This document shows positions 29,263 through 37,405 of a DNA stretch of 64,000 nucleotides, piece by piece. The stretch's first letter is position 1. Every line of letters begins with the position of its first letter. This DNA is from Pseudomonas sp. URMO17WK12:I2 (GTDB lineage: Bacteria; Pseudomonadota; Gammaproteobacteria; Pseudomonadales; Pseudomonadaceae). Both the position numbers and the translations under genes were made by a program. The notes under the pieces were generated by a model that did no database searches, was not told where the DNA came from, and saw only the letters and a program-made list of their open reading frames with translations. Location: contig NZ_QKYW01000009.1 of the NCBI RefSeq assembly GCF_003253735.1, positions 62,001 through 126,000 on the forward strand, read 5' to 3'.

Positions 29263-29527
29263 GGGTCTGTTGCCGTTTCACGCACGGCCGCGCCGGAGTC
29301 CGTTTTGTCGCGAGGCAAGGCACGAGCCGCGAAGTTTAGCTAGCTAAATGAGCCGGCGAGAAACGCCGCATCGCGACAAAACGGACCCGGCCCTGCGGGT
29401 TGTGCGAGAAATCTCGCCATGCGTCGTTGGAGGACTTGGCAAGGAAACAACCATTCCCTGCGTCCTCCGCCTAGCCTGGCGAGATTTCTCGCGACAACGC
29501 GGCTCGCGTTGAAACGGCAACAGACCC
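29263..29527. repeat. TA-flanked 265-base structured element, copy 1
   Basis: The ends are perfect 18-base inverted repeats (GGGTCTGTTGCCGTTTCA at 29263-29280, complement at 29510-29527), and TA flanks both sides (29261-29262, 29528-29529), as expected of a TA target duplication. Internal arms pair at 29298-29313 with 29371-29386, within which 29335-29348 forms a small palindrome, and at 29399 onward with about 29483-29498. No protein is encoded. It is 99% the length of the copy at 35202-35465 and lies 23 bases before the mapZ start. It behaves like a MITE or other non-autonomous element. Confidence 0.85.
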
Positions 29528-29550
29528 TAAACCAATAGAGGACAGCTTCC

Positions 29551-29922
29551 ATGAGTGACAACCACGAACGTCGGCGCTTCCAGCGCATCGCCTTCGACGC
29601 CCCCGCCGAGATCGTGCAGGGCGAGCAGAGCTGGCAAGTGGAACTGCACGACATCTCGTTCCGTGGCGTGCTGGTACGCCGCCCCTGGAACTGGGAAGGC
29701 GAGACTGGCCAGGACTACCTGCTGCGCATCGCCCTCGATGACAATCTGCAGGTGAGCATGCAGGTCGAACTGGTGCATCGCGAAGAGCGCGTGCTGGGCT
29801 TTCTCTGCCACCACATCGACCTCGACTCGATGAGCCATCTGCGCCGCCTGGTAGAGCTCAACCTCGGTGATGAGCAGATGCTCGAGCGCGAACTGGCAGC
29901 GCTCTGCGAAGACGACAACTGA
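29551..29922 (+). CDS. mapZ: PilZ-domain c-di-GMP adaptor MapZ
   Basis: A 123-residue single-domain PilZ protein. The c-di-GMP contacts are present: RRFQR (residues 8-12) and DISFRG (Asp34, Ser36, Gly39). The C-terminus HIDLDSMSHLRRLVELNLGD closely resembles P. aeruginosa PA4608 (MapZ), which binds the chemotaxis methyltransferase CheR1 when c-di-GMP is high and changes flagellar switching. The neighbour radA downstream is also the PAO1 context. The structured element at 29263-29527 ends 23 bases before its ATG, so its promoter and leader probably come through or from that element. Confidence 0.92.
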   Translation: MSDNHERRRFQRIAFDAPAEIVQGEQSWQVELHDISFRGVLVRRPWNWEGETGQDYLLRIALDDNLQVSMQVELVHREERVLGFLCHHIDLDSMSHLRRLVELNLGDEQMLERELAALCEDDN

Positions 29923-30053
29923 TTCCGCCCATCTAAGGCGGCAACTCGGCAAGCCGGTGACCTGGCAAGGCTTGGCTTGGCAAAATCAACGCGCAGCAAA
30001 CTCGGGTGAGGCGTATCGTATGCACCGCCCCGCTGCGCGACGATACCGACCAT

Positions 30054-31241
30054 ATGCATCGATCCCTTTGCTGTTTGTGCCTGTCGCTGCTGGCGCTGCT
30101 TTGTGCTGCCTGCTCGCCGCCAGCGTCAGCACCGTTTGATCAGCAGGTCTACATCTGGCAACGGCAATGGCAGCCCGCCCATCGTCAGGTGCTTGCTCAG
30201 ACCAAGAATGACTTCACCGCCTTACGCGTACTCGCCTTGCAGTTTCACCCCAAGGCGGGCTGGGCCAGGGCCTATCCCGACCTGCAGCAACTGATCGCCG
30301 ACGGTCGTCCAGTGGTGATGGTGATACGACTCGACGGGCAATTGCCGCAACCAGATCAGGCGCAGACTCTCAGCCAAACGGCCAGCCTGCTGACTGAATG
30401 GCAGGCCAGCGGAGTCAACGTGCAGGGTGTGGAAATCGATCACGACTGCGCAAGCGCCCGCTTGCGCGCCTACACCGACCTGCTGGCAGCACTGCGCCCC
30501 ACGTTGCCGGCCGGCCTCGCGTTGAGCATCACCGCCCTGCCCACCTGGTTGAATAGCCCACATCTGGAAGCCCTGCTGCGCCAGGTCGACAGCTCGGTGC
30601 TGCAGGTGCATGCCATCAACGATCCACGCGATGGTTTGTTCGACCCACGGCAGGCACAGCGCTGGGCCGAGGCCTATGGCAAACGCAGCGAAAAGCCCTT
30701 CATGCTGGCGCTGCCCGCCTACGGTGTCGCCTTGATCGACTCCTCACGCCAGGTCGAGAGCGAATCCCCGCTGGATACTGGCGGAAGCCGCCGTGAGCTG
30801 CTTGCCGATCCGCAGCAGGTTGCCAACCTTCTGACCACCCTGCACGAGCGCCGCCCGGAAAACCTGCACGGCATCATCTGGTTCCGCCTGCCGCTGCCAG
30901 GTGACCGCCGCGCCTGGCCGCTGGCGACTCTGCAAGCAGTGATGCAGGGGCAGCCCCTGAGCGCCTCGATCACCGTGGACGTGACCCAAGCCGGCCCGCT
31001 GCGTGAATTGACGCTGGTGAGCACCGGCAATCGCGACGTAGGGCTGCCAGCCCGGGTAAGCCTCACTGGCAGCCACTGCGAAGCGGCCGACGCCGTTGCT
31101 GGCTATCGTCTGGAGCAAAGCGAAAATGGCCCGGTATTCGTTCGCAAACAACCCGCACGGCTTGCTGCGGGGCAACGCCAGGCACTGGGCTGGGCACGCT
31201 GCCGCCGGTTCGACCAAGGAGCAATTCATGTTTCACCCTGA
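30054..31241 (+). CDS. DUF3142-type lipoprotein
   Basis: A 395-residue protein with a lipoprotein signal: a hydrophobic core and the lipobox LLCAAC, so the mature protein starts at a lipidated cysteine near residue 20. The rest resembles DUF3142, a TIM-barrel-like family of unknown function (GVNVQGVEIDHDCASARL, then LALPAYGVAL). ATG 30054 was preferred over the upstream in-frame ATG at 30006 because it places the lipobox correctly. The last 14 bases overlap the next gene, so the two are made together. It lies between mapZ and radA, which are adjacent in P. aeruginosa as I recall. Confidence 0.8.
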   Translation: MHRSLCCLCLSLLALLCAACSPPASAPFDQQVYIWQRQWQPAHRQVLAQTKNDFTALRVLALQFHPKAGWARAYPDLQQLIADGRPVVMVIRLDGQLPQPDQAQTLSQTASLLTEWQASGVNVQGVEIDHDCASARLRAYTDLLAALRPTLPAGLALSITALPTWLNSPHLEALLRQVDSSVLQVHAINDPRDGLFDPRQAQRWAEAYGKRSEKPFMLALPAYGVALIDSSRQVESESPLDTGGSRRELLADPQQVANLLTTLHERRPENLHGIIWFRLPLPGDRRAWPLATLQAVMQGQPLSASITVDVTQAGPLRELTLVSTGNRDVGLPARVSLTGSHCEAADAVAGYRLEQSENGPVFVRKQPARLAAGQRQALGWARCRRFDQGAIHVSP

Positions 31242-33408
31242 GTGGCAACGCCGACTGCTGAGTGTTGGCCTTGGCTTGTTGCTGCCGCTGTCCCCTGCCG
31301 TCGCCTGCGGACCGGATTTCCCCTACCTGCTGCTCAATGATCGGCAAAACGCTCTGGCGCAGCTGCCCGAAGGCAGTTTCGCTCAAGAGATTCGCAAACT
31401 CGGTGCGGCGATTCCCGGTCTGGGTGAGGCCAGTGAAGCGACGCTGCCGCAATACTGGGGCAGCAACGACCGCCTGCCGATTCAGCGTAACGAGGTGGAA
31501 AAAGCTCAACTGCAGAACGGCCTCTTCGAACGCGTTCAGCAGTTGCGCGCACTCACCGCAGCGGCCCAGGTGGAAAGCCAGGGCGTCGAGCTGTCAGCCG
31601 AGCTGCGCCTGTACACGGCTGGCGCCGTGGCCTTCGCCCAGGGCGATCATCGGCAGGCCGCCGAGTACTTCCAGCGCGTACTGGCCTTGCCAGCAGAGCA
31701 ACGCACGTTGCGCAGCACCTGGGCAGCCTACTCCCTGGGCCGTAGCCTGGTCCTTATGAGTGGCGAGGCAACCGACGCTAGCGAGCCCGACCTGCCGCAA
31801 CGGGCGGCCGCGGCCTTCAAGCAAACGCGCCAGTTGGTGATCGAAGGTTTCGACGACCCGCTCGAGCTGGCCATTGCCAGCCTCGGCGAACAGGCTCGAC
31901 TGCATCTACAGGCCGGTGCCTGGAGTCAGGCCATCGTCCTCTACGCCAGCCAGGCCATTCATGGTTCGGAAACCGGCACCAGCTCGTTACGCGAGGTTGG
32001 CGCCGATCTCGCGGCTCTGGATGACGAACATCTGCTGCCGCTGTTGCATCAGCAGGCGGTGCGGCAGTTACTCAGCGCCATGCTGCTGGCCGGCATCCAA
32101 TCTTCGGCGCTTCCCGCAGAGCGCCTGCTGACGCTGATTCAGCAGACCGATATCCAGCCGCTGGACGATGCCGACCGACTCGCAGCCATCGCCTACCGCG
32201 AAGGGGACTACACCACTGCCCAGCGCTTTCTCGATCGCGCAGCCGATAGCGGTCTGAGCTGGTGGCTGCGGGCCAAAATGGCGCTGCGCGCAGGCGACAG
32301 CCAAGCCGCCAGCCAGGCTTATGCCGAGGCGGCCAAAGGCTTTCCGGAAGACGAGAACTGGGGCTGGCGACGTAACGGTGACTGGCTGAACGAAACTCTG
32401 AAGCCCAGGTGCCGCATCGAAGGTGAGTCGGCGATTCTCGCCCTCGAGCGTGGTGATTACCTGCAGGCCTTCGAGCAGCTCTATCGTGGTGGTGATCTTT
32501 ACTGGCAGGACGCTGCTGCCGTGGCCGAACGCGTACTGACCACCGATGAACTCAAAGGCTACGTCGACAGCCACTTCAGCAGCGCCCCGGCGCCTGCCGA
32601 CGGCGAACCCTGGAGTTACTGGGATCGTCCGCCGGCTCTGCGCCTGCGAGAACTGCTGGCGCGCCGCCTGATGCGCGACGGCCGTTATGACGAAGCGCGT
32701 GGCTACTTTGCCCAGGCCGAACAACAGCAGGCCGCAGGCGCCTATCAGCAGGCGCGCCAGCGTGCGCAAAGCGCCTGGACCGACATCGGCCGCGCCGAGG
32801 CCTATTTCCAGGCTGCCAGCATCCTTCGCCGCCAAGGCATGGAACTGCTGGGCTACGAATTGGGGCCGGACAATTACGTTTACGCAGGCAGCTACCCCGA
32901 ACGCTACAACAGCGCGCAGGTGGTGCCGGACGCAAGCTCGGTTGAGACGGCTGGCCTGCTATCGGCAGCAGAGGCGCAGCGCTGGAACGCCACCGCCGCC
33001 GAACCCTATCGACGCTTCCATTACCGCTGGATAGCGGCGGATCTGGCCAGCAGCGCCGCTGACCTGCTACCGGAGCGCAGCCAGGCGTTTGCCAGTACCT
33101 TGTGCGCCGCCACCGACTGGCTGATCAATATCGATCCGCAGCGCGCACAGAGCTATTACCGCCGTTACGTGGAGCACGGCGCCTTACGCCTGCCACCAGC
33201 ACCGGCCTTTGTATTCGGGGTGGGCGCCTGCGAGACGCCGGATTTCCAGGCCGCACGCAAGCGCCAGTGGGCCGAACGCGGCCAGGCCATCAGCCAAGCC
33301 GCAGGCGAACACCGAATCGCGTTGGCAGCACTCTCGCTGATGATCGCCGGCGCCGCCGTCTACTGGCGACGCCGCACTAAAAAAGCGGCTGGCAATACGA
33401 GCTCATGA
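31228..33408 (+). CDS. Exported repeat-containing protein with C-terminal membrane anchor, unknown function
   Basis: A 726-residue protein. Residues 1-25 form a signal peptide ending near AVA-CGPDFP; the body consists of alanine-rich helical stretches with a TPR-like rhythm (for example EYFQRVLALPAEQ, AYREGDYTTAQRFLDRA and ARGYFAQAEQQQ); and residues about 697-715 are a hydrophobic anchor followed by RRRTKK. ATG 31228 has AAGGAG about nine bases upstream and overlaps the lipoprotein gene by 14 bases. The probable topology is periplasmic with one C-terminal membrane anchor. I do not recognise a named family. Pairing with the lipoprotein suggests an envelope complex. Confidence 0.75.
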   Translation: MFHPEWQRRLLSVGLGLLLPLSPAVACGPDFPYLLLNDRQNALAQLPEGSFAQEIRKLGAAIPGLGEASEATLPQYWGSNDRLPIQRNEVEKAQLQNGLFERVQQLRALTAAAQVESQGVELSAELRLYTAGAVAFAQGDHRQAAEYFQRVLALPAEQRTLRSTWAAYSLGRSLVLMSGEATDASEPDLPQRAAAAFKQTRQLVIEGFDDPLELAIASLGEQARLHLQAGAWSQAIVLYASQAIHGSETGTSSLREVGADLAALDDEHLLPLLHQQAVRQLLSAMLLAGIQSSALPAERLLTLIQQTDIQPLDDADRLAAIAYREGDYTTAQRFLDRAADSGLSWWLRAKMALRAGDSQAASQAYAEAAKGFPEDENWGWRRNGDWLNETLKPRCRIEGESAILALERGDYLQAFEQLYRGGDLYWQDAAAVAERVLTTDELKGYVDSHFSSAPAPADGEPWSYWDRPPALRLRELLARRLMRDGRYDEARGYFAQAEQQQAAGAYQQARQRAQSAWTDIGRAEAYFQAASILRRQGMELLGYELGPDNYVYAGSYPERYNSAQVVPDASSVETAGLLSAAEAQRWNATAAEPYRRFHYRWIAADLASSAADLLPERSQAFASTLCAATDWLINIDPQRAQSYYRRYVEHGALRLPPAPAFVFGVGACETPDFQAARKRQWAERGQAISQAAGEHRIALAALSLMIAGAAVYWRRRTKKAAGNTSS

Positions 33409-33426
33409 GGGCCAGTGGTCGCCTGC

Positions 33427-33600
33427 TCAGTGGCTGATACTGAAATCGCAGCAGGCCGCATCGGCCTCGCGGCGGCGGGCGCGACGGGCTTTCACCAGGC
33501 GCGGCAGCACATCGAGAAGCGGCTGGCGCTTGCGCTCGATACCCAGGCGGTCCACTTGCGAGAAACTGGCTTTGGCGATGATGTCGTAGAACAGCAGCAT
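33427..33600 (-). CDS. Small basic protein, unknown function
   Basis: A 57-residue frame starting MLLFYDIIAKASFSQVDRLG and ending CCDFSISH, with a very basic middle (KARRARRRE). GAGGAG lies eight bases before the ATG, which is the main reason to accept it. It lies between the end of the repeat protein and the end of radA on the minus strand, so it is downstream of and co-directional with the radA and opposite to the 726-residue gene. No family was recognised. It could be a non-genic open frame. Confidence 0.55.
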   Translation of the reverse strand: MLLFYDIIAKASFSQVDRLGIERKRQPLLDVLPRLVKARRARRREADAACCDFSISH

Positions 33601-33707
33601 GATGGCGTCTCCTCTGTGGGTACGCCTTCATCCTGCGACTAGCGCCCTGCCTCACGGTTGACGTAGGTCAATAGCCGCCAGGCGCACCCAGCGGCAGAAC
33701 GCCGCAG

Positions 33708-35075
33708 CTACTCGAACAGGGCGTCGAGCGCCTGCTCCAGACGCGTCACCGCAATCACCTGCAAACCAGCCGGCGCCTCTTTCGGCGCATTGCCCTTGGG
33801 CACGATGGCACGTTTGAAGCCATGCTTGGCGGCCTCCTTCAAACGCTCCTGGCCGCTGGGCACCGGGCGGATTTCGCCGGACAGGCCCACTTCGCCGAAC
33901 ACCAGCAGATCATGGGGCAGTGGCCGGTTGCGCAGGCTGGAAATAACCGCGGCCATCAGCGCCAGGTCGGAGGCGGTTTCCAGCACCTTCACGCCACCGA
34001 CCACGTTGAGAAATACGTCCTGGTCGTAGGTGGGAATGCCGCCATGGCGGTGCAATACGGCCAGCAGCATGGCCAGGCGATTCTGATCCAGCCCAAGCGT
34101 CACCCGCCGTGGGTTGGCCATATGGCTGGTGTCGACCAGCGCCTGCACCTCCACCAGCATTGGCCGGGTGCCTTCCCAGGTGGCCATGACGATACTGCCC
34201 GGCACCTCCTCCTGGGCGCGGGTGAGGAAGATCGCCGAGGGGTTGCTGACTTCCTTGAGACCCTTGTCGGTCATGCCGAACACGCCCAGTTCGTTGATCG
34301 CGCCGAAGCGGTTCTTCACCGCGCGCAGCAGGCGCAGGCGACCATCGGGGTCACCCTCGAAATACAGCACGGTGTCGACCATGTGCTCGAGCACGCGGGG
34401 GCCGGCCAGCGAGCCTTCCTTGGTCACGTGGCCGACCAGAAAGATCGCCGTGCCGCTCTGCTTGGCGAAGCGCACCAGCAGCGCCGCGCTCTCGCGCACC
34501 TGGGCAACGCCGCCAGGCGCCGACTGCAGCTGTTCGGTAAAGATGGTCTGGATCGAGTCGATCACCATCACCTTGGGCTTTTCATGGCGGGCAGTGGCGA
34601 TGATGCTTTCGATGCAGGTTTCGGTCATCACCTTGAGCTTGTCTTCCGGCAGGCCCAGGCGCCGGGCGCGCATCGCCACCTGCTGCTGGGACTCCTCACC
34701 GGTGACGTACAGCGCCGGGAAGCGCTGGGCGACGTTGCACAGGGTCTGCAGCAGGATGGTCGACTTGCCGATGCCCGGGTCGCCGCCGATGAGCACCACC
34801 GAGCCATCCACCAGGCCGCCGCCCAGCACGCGATCCAGTTCGGCCGAGGCCGTGGAAAAGCGCGGCATCTCCTCGACACTGACTTCGGCCAGGGTCTTCA
34901 ACTGCGCCTGCTGCCCGGCCCAGCCGGTTCGCCCGCTGGGCGCTGCGGCGCCGCCGGCTTCGATCATGGTTTCGGTCAGGGTGTTCCAGGCGCCGCACTC
35001 GCCACATTGCCCTGCCCACTTGGGAAAGGTCGCGCCGCACTCGGTGCAGCCGTACAAGCGTTTGGCCTTGGCCAT
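33708..35075 (-). CDS. radA: DNA repair protein RadA (Sms)
   Basis: A 455-residue RecA-like helicase that processes branched recombination intermediates. The N-terminal zinc finger has Cys10, Cys13, Cys24 and Cys27 (CTEC and CGEC); Walker A GGDPGIGKST lies near residue 98; the RadA signature KNRFG is near 256; and the C-terminal Lon-like domain includes GEVGLSGEIRPV. It diverges from the GNAT gene, and the second structured element lies in the 402-base spacer between them. Confidence 0.96.
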   Translation of the reverse strand: MAKAKRLYGCTECGATFPKWAGQCGECGAWNTLTETMIEAGGAAAPSGRTGWAGQQAQLKTLAEVSVEEMPRFSTASAELDRVLGGGLVDGSVVLIGGDPGIGKSTILLQTLCNVAQRFPALYVTGEESQQQVAMRARRLGLPEDKLKVMTETCIESIIATARHEKPKVMVIDSIQTIFTEQLQSAPGGVAQVRESAALLVRFAKQSGTAIFLVGHVTKEGSLAGPRVLEHMVDTVLYFEGDPDGRLRLLRAVKNRFGAINELGVFGMTDKGLKEVSNPSAIFLTRAQEEVPGSIVMATWEGTRPMLVEVQALVDTSHMANPRRVTLGLDQNRLAMLLAVLHRHGGIPTYDQDVFLNVVGGVKVLETASDLALMAAVISSLRNRPLPHDLLVFGEVGLSGEIRPVPSGQERLKEAAKHGFKRAIVPKGNAPKEAPAGLQVIAVTRLEQALDALFE

Positions 35076-35201
35076 GGAAGTCGTCCTGCCTGATGAATCG
35101 AGGCCGAAACGATACCGAACAACTGGATAAATTTACAGACCTTCGGCGCGCGGGCTATCAGCCACCGACGCGCTTGTCGATAATGCGCCGCTTATCCAAT
35201 A

Positions 35202-35465
35202 GGGTCTGTTGACGTTTCACGCACGGCCGCGCCGGAGCCCGGTTTGTCGCGAGGCAAGGCATGAGCCGCGAAGTTTGGCTGGCCAAATGAGCCGGCGAGA
35301 AACGCCGCATCGCGATAAAACGGGCCCGGCCCTGCGGGTTGCGCGAGAAATCTCGCCATGCGTCGTTGGAGGACTTGAAAAGGGGACGCCATTCCCTGCG
35401 TCCTCCGCCTTGCCTGGCGAGATTTCTCGCGGCAACGCGGCTCGCGCTGAAACGTCAACAGACCC
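35202..35465. repeat. TA-flanked 264-base structured element, copy 2
   Basis: It begins GGGTCTGTTGACGTTTCA and ends in the exact complement, with TA at 35200-35201 and 35466-35467. It is aligned end to end with the copy at 29263-29527 in the same direction. Where the two copies differ inside stems, both arms have usually changed together (see findings). It ends 12 bases before the GNAT start codon and fills most of the radA-GNAT spacer. Confidence 0.85.
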
Positions 35466-35477
35466 TAGGTACCCACC

Positions 35478-35963
35478 ATGTCGATCAGGCTTATCCCCAC
35501 CACCGCCGAACAGCTGCCACTGATCCGCAACCTTTACCAGTTCTATGCCTACGAGTCGTCGGGCTGGGAACAGGAAGACGTCGAGGTAGACGGCCGTTTC
35601 TACGTGCACGAGCCGCACCTGCAACGCTACTGGCAGGACGAAGGCTGGAGCGCGCAGCTGATTCTGGTCGATGACTTCATCGCCGGTTTCCTGTTGCTTG
35701 AAGCCTGCGAGGATCCGGGCATCGCCGACATGGAGCTCGCCGACCTGTTTCTGCTCAAGAAATACCGCCGCCTGGGCATCGGCCGCGCGCTACTGCAGCA
35801 GACGGTCGGCGACGGGCGCCGCTGGTTGCTGTGTTGCTACGAGCAGGACGACATAGCGAACGCCTTTTGCCGGCAGGTACTGGGCGAGCTGCCATGGGCG
35901 GCCCGTGAACTGGACAAGGATGGCGATGAACCGGGGCTGCAACGCTTCGTGGTGCATGCCTGA
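35478..35963 (+). CDS. GNAT family N-acetyltransferase
   Basis: A 161-residue acetyltransferase fold. The acetyl-CoA pyrophosphate loop is RRLGIGRALL (R/Q-x-x-G-x-G type), preceded by the beta strand with MELADLFLLKKY. Substrate is unknown. The start codon is 12 bases from the end of the structured element, and the junction sequence AGGT supplies the only ribosome-site-like bases, so expression is probably affected by that element. Confidence 0.85.
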   Translation: MSIRLIPTTAEQLPLIRNLYQFYAYESSGWEQEDVEVDGRFYVHEPHLQRYWQDEGWSAQLILVDDFIAGFLLLEACEDPGIADMELADLFLLKKYRRLGIGRALLQQTVGDGRRWLLCCYEQDDIANAFCRQVLGELPWAARELDKDGDEPGLQRFVVHA

Positions 35964-35997
35964 AGAGCCCCGGGTTACGCAAAATTCCAAGCCTGAC

Positions 35998-36057
35998 GTT
36001 GAGCGCCGCGATACCCAGGGACCCGTCGGTAAGGACTCCGGACATCGCCGCGCTCAA
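35998..36057. repeat. Intergenic inverted repeat
   Basis: GTTGAGCGCCGCGAT at 35998-36012 pairs with ATCGCCGCGCTCAAC at 36043-36057 with one mismatch. It lies between the convergent GNAT and ydcH-type genes. The GCGATACCCAGG motif inside also occurs near 53280 and 40285, marking a dispersed family. Confidence 0.65.
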
Positions 36058-36071
36058 CATCGGCCTGCGGC

Positions 36072-36308
36072 TCAGCCGGAAGTCAGCTCCTGGACGATCC
36101 TGTCCTTGAGCAACACGCGCTCGCGGCGCAGACGACCCAGGGCTTCGTCATCGAAAGGTTGGTTGCCCGACTCCAGGTCAAGGATGCGTTTGTCCAGATC
36201 CTGATAGCGGCCCACCAGCCCATCGAACCCCGGATGGCTCTTGCGACGCTCGCTCAGGGCATCGCCATACTCACGAAATTCCTCGCGCAGGTTGTGCTCG
36301 GCGGTCAT
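36072..36308 (-). CDS. YdcH family (DUF465) protein
   Basis: A 78-residue, highly charged, probably all-helical protein. FDGLVGRYQDLDKRILDLESG and LRRERVLLKDRIVQEL match the DUF465 (YdcH) pattern of a short helical hairpin. ATG 36308 (MTAEHNLREEFREYG) has GGAG upstream. Function unknown. Another protein of the same general build is encoded 79 bases upstream. Confidence 0.85.
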   Translation of the reverse strand: MTAEHNLREEFREYGDALSERRKSHPGFDGLVGRYQDLDKRILDLESGNQPFDDEALGRLRRERVLLKDRIVQELTSG

Positions 36309-36387
36309 GGGGCGCTCCTCTGTATTGGTGTGATGATGCATTGACCTTAGCCCATCGCCGCCAGCACGAACCGCCCGACGAGCTGTA

Positions 36388-36639
36388 TCAGCCCGCGCAG
36401 TTGTTGCCGCAGTTGCAGCACTGACCAAGCGCCTTGCGTTGCTGGCGCGCCAGATCCTCGCGCAAACCGGAACGACGCAGTTTCAGGGCAGCCAGGCTAA
36501 GCCCCTCGGGCCGTTCCAGGCCGCTCTCGATACGGGCGATACGGCGGTCGACGTCCTCGTGCTGTTCGACCAGGGCCGCGTAGGCGCGATTGCCGCGCAG
36601 CGGCGACATTTCGGGTTGGGCTGAATAATCGATGTGCAT
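36388..36639 (-). CDS. YdcH-like small protein with cysteine-rich tail
   Basis: An 83-residue protein. The central part (ALVEQHEDVDRRIARIESG and LKLRRSGLREDLARQQRK) has the helical hairpin of the DUF465 type, like the 78-residue neighbour. It ends in GQCCNCGNNCAG, with four cysteines in eight residues, which suggests metal binding. The pair looks like a tandem duplication with later divergence. Function unknown. Confidence 0.75.
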   Translation of the reverse strand: MHIDYSAQPEMSPLRGNRAYAALVEQHEDVDRRIARIESGLERPEGLSLAALKLRRSGLREDLARQQRKALGQCCNCGNNCAG

Positions 36640-36926
36640 GACAGGGGCTCCCGATAGATGAATGAGCGCACTCTAGTCGGCTGGAAAAGCCTGGCTTTTG
36701 ATCCTCGTCAACGGCGTGCAAGGTGGGTGGAGACGCGTTGTCGCACCGCGCAACCGCTCACAGTAGAGCGCTCCACCAACTGTTGCGCAGGCATCGGCCG
36801 GTAATAAATTCGGACAATTGCCCACCACCAGGGTCACAAACCTAGCGCTGCCCAAACGGCGGCATAGGGCAGACAGGCAGCAGTGCTTTACACTTCAGCG
36901 CACCAATCGGATCCAGGGGGTTGCAC

Positions 36927-37340
36927 ATGAGCATCATCAACGAATTCAAGGCCTTCGCGGTCAAGGGCAACGTCGTCGACATGGCGGTCGGTATCATCAT
37001 CGGCGCGGCCTTCGGCAAGATCGTCTCATCCTTCGTCGGCGACGTGATCATGCCGCCCCTGGGCCTGCTGATCGGCGGGGTGGATTTCTCCGACCTGGCC
37101 ATCACCCTCAAGGCCGCGCAAGGCGATATCCCCGCCGTGGTGCTGGCCTACGGGCGCTTTATCCAGACGGTTCTCGATTTTGTGATCGTCGCGTTCGCCA
37201 TCTTCATGGGCGTCAAGGCGATCAACCGCCTCAAGCGCGAAGAGGCGGCGGCGCCTTCCGTGCCGCCGGCACCGAGCACCCAGGAGGTGCTGCTGACCGA
37301 GATCCGTGACCTGCTGAAGACCCAGCAGCACAAAGAGTGA
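36927..37340 (+). CDS. mscL: Large-conductance mechanosensitive channel MscL
   Basis: A 137-residue homopentameric channel that opens under membrane tension on osmotic downshock. It has an N-terminal amphipathic helix (MSIINEFKAFAVKGN), TM1 with VVDMAVGIIIGAAFGKIV, TM2 with FVIVAFAIFMGVKAIN and a charged cytoplasmic helix. ATG 36927 is preferred over the in-frame ATG two codons upstream because of the family start and length. A bidirectional terminator follows. Confidence 0.96.
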   Translation: MSIINEFKAFAVKGNVVDMAVGIIIGAAFGKIVSSFVGDVIMPPLGLLIGGVDFSDLAITLKAAQGDIPAVVLAYGRFIQTVLDFVIVAFAIFMGVKAINRLKREEAAAPSVPPAPSTQEVLLTEIRDLLKTQQHKE

Positions 37341-37359
37341 CCGGCAAGCGCCGGACATG

Positions 37360-37387
37360 AAAACGGCGCCCCGAGAGGCGCCGTTTT
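37360..37387. terminator. Bidirectional terminator between mscL and the TerC-type gene
   Basis: AAAACGGCGCC and GGCGCCGTTTT form an 11-pair stem around six bases. A and T runs on either side serve both converging genes. Confidence 0.9.
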
Positions 37388-37405
37388 CGTTTCGCTGCCG
37401 CGCCG

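Noticed and set aside
35209..35523. Open frame of 104 codons across structured element copy 2
   Set aside because: It comes from the repeat and the GNAT start. The frame is not kept in copy 1, where stops interrupt it.
36640..36926. Possible katB remnant between the YdcH-like gene and mscL
   Set aside because: In PAO1 a catalase gene lies near mscL as I recall, but no catalase sequence can be recognised in these 287 bases.
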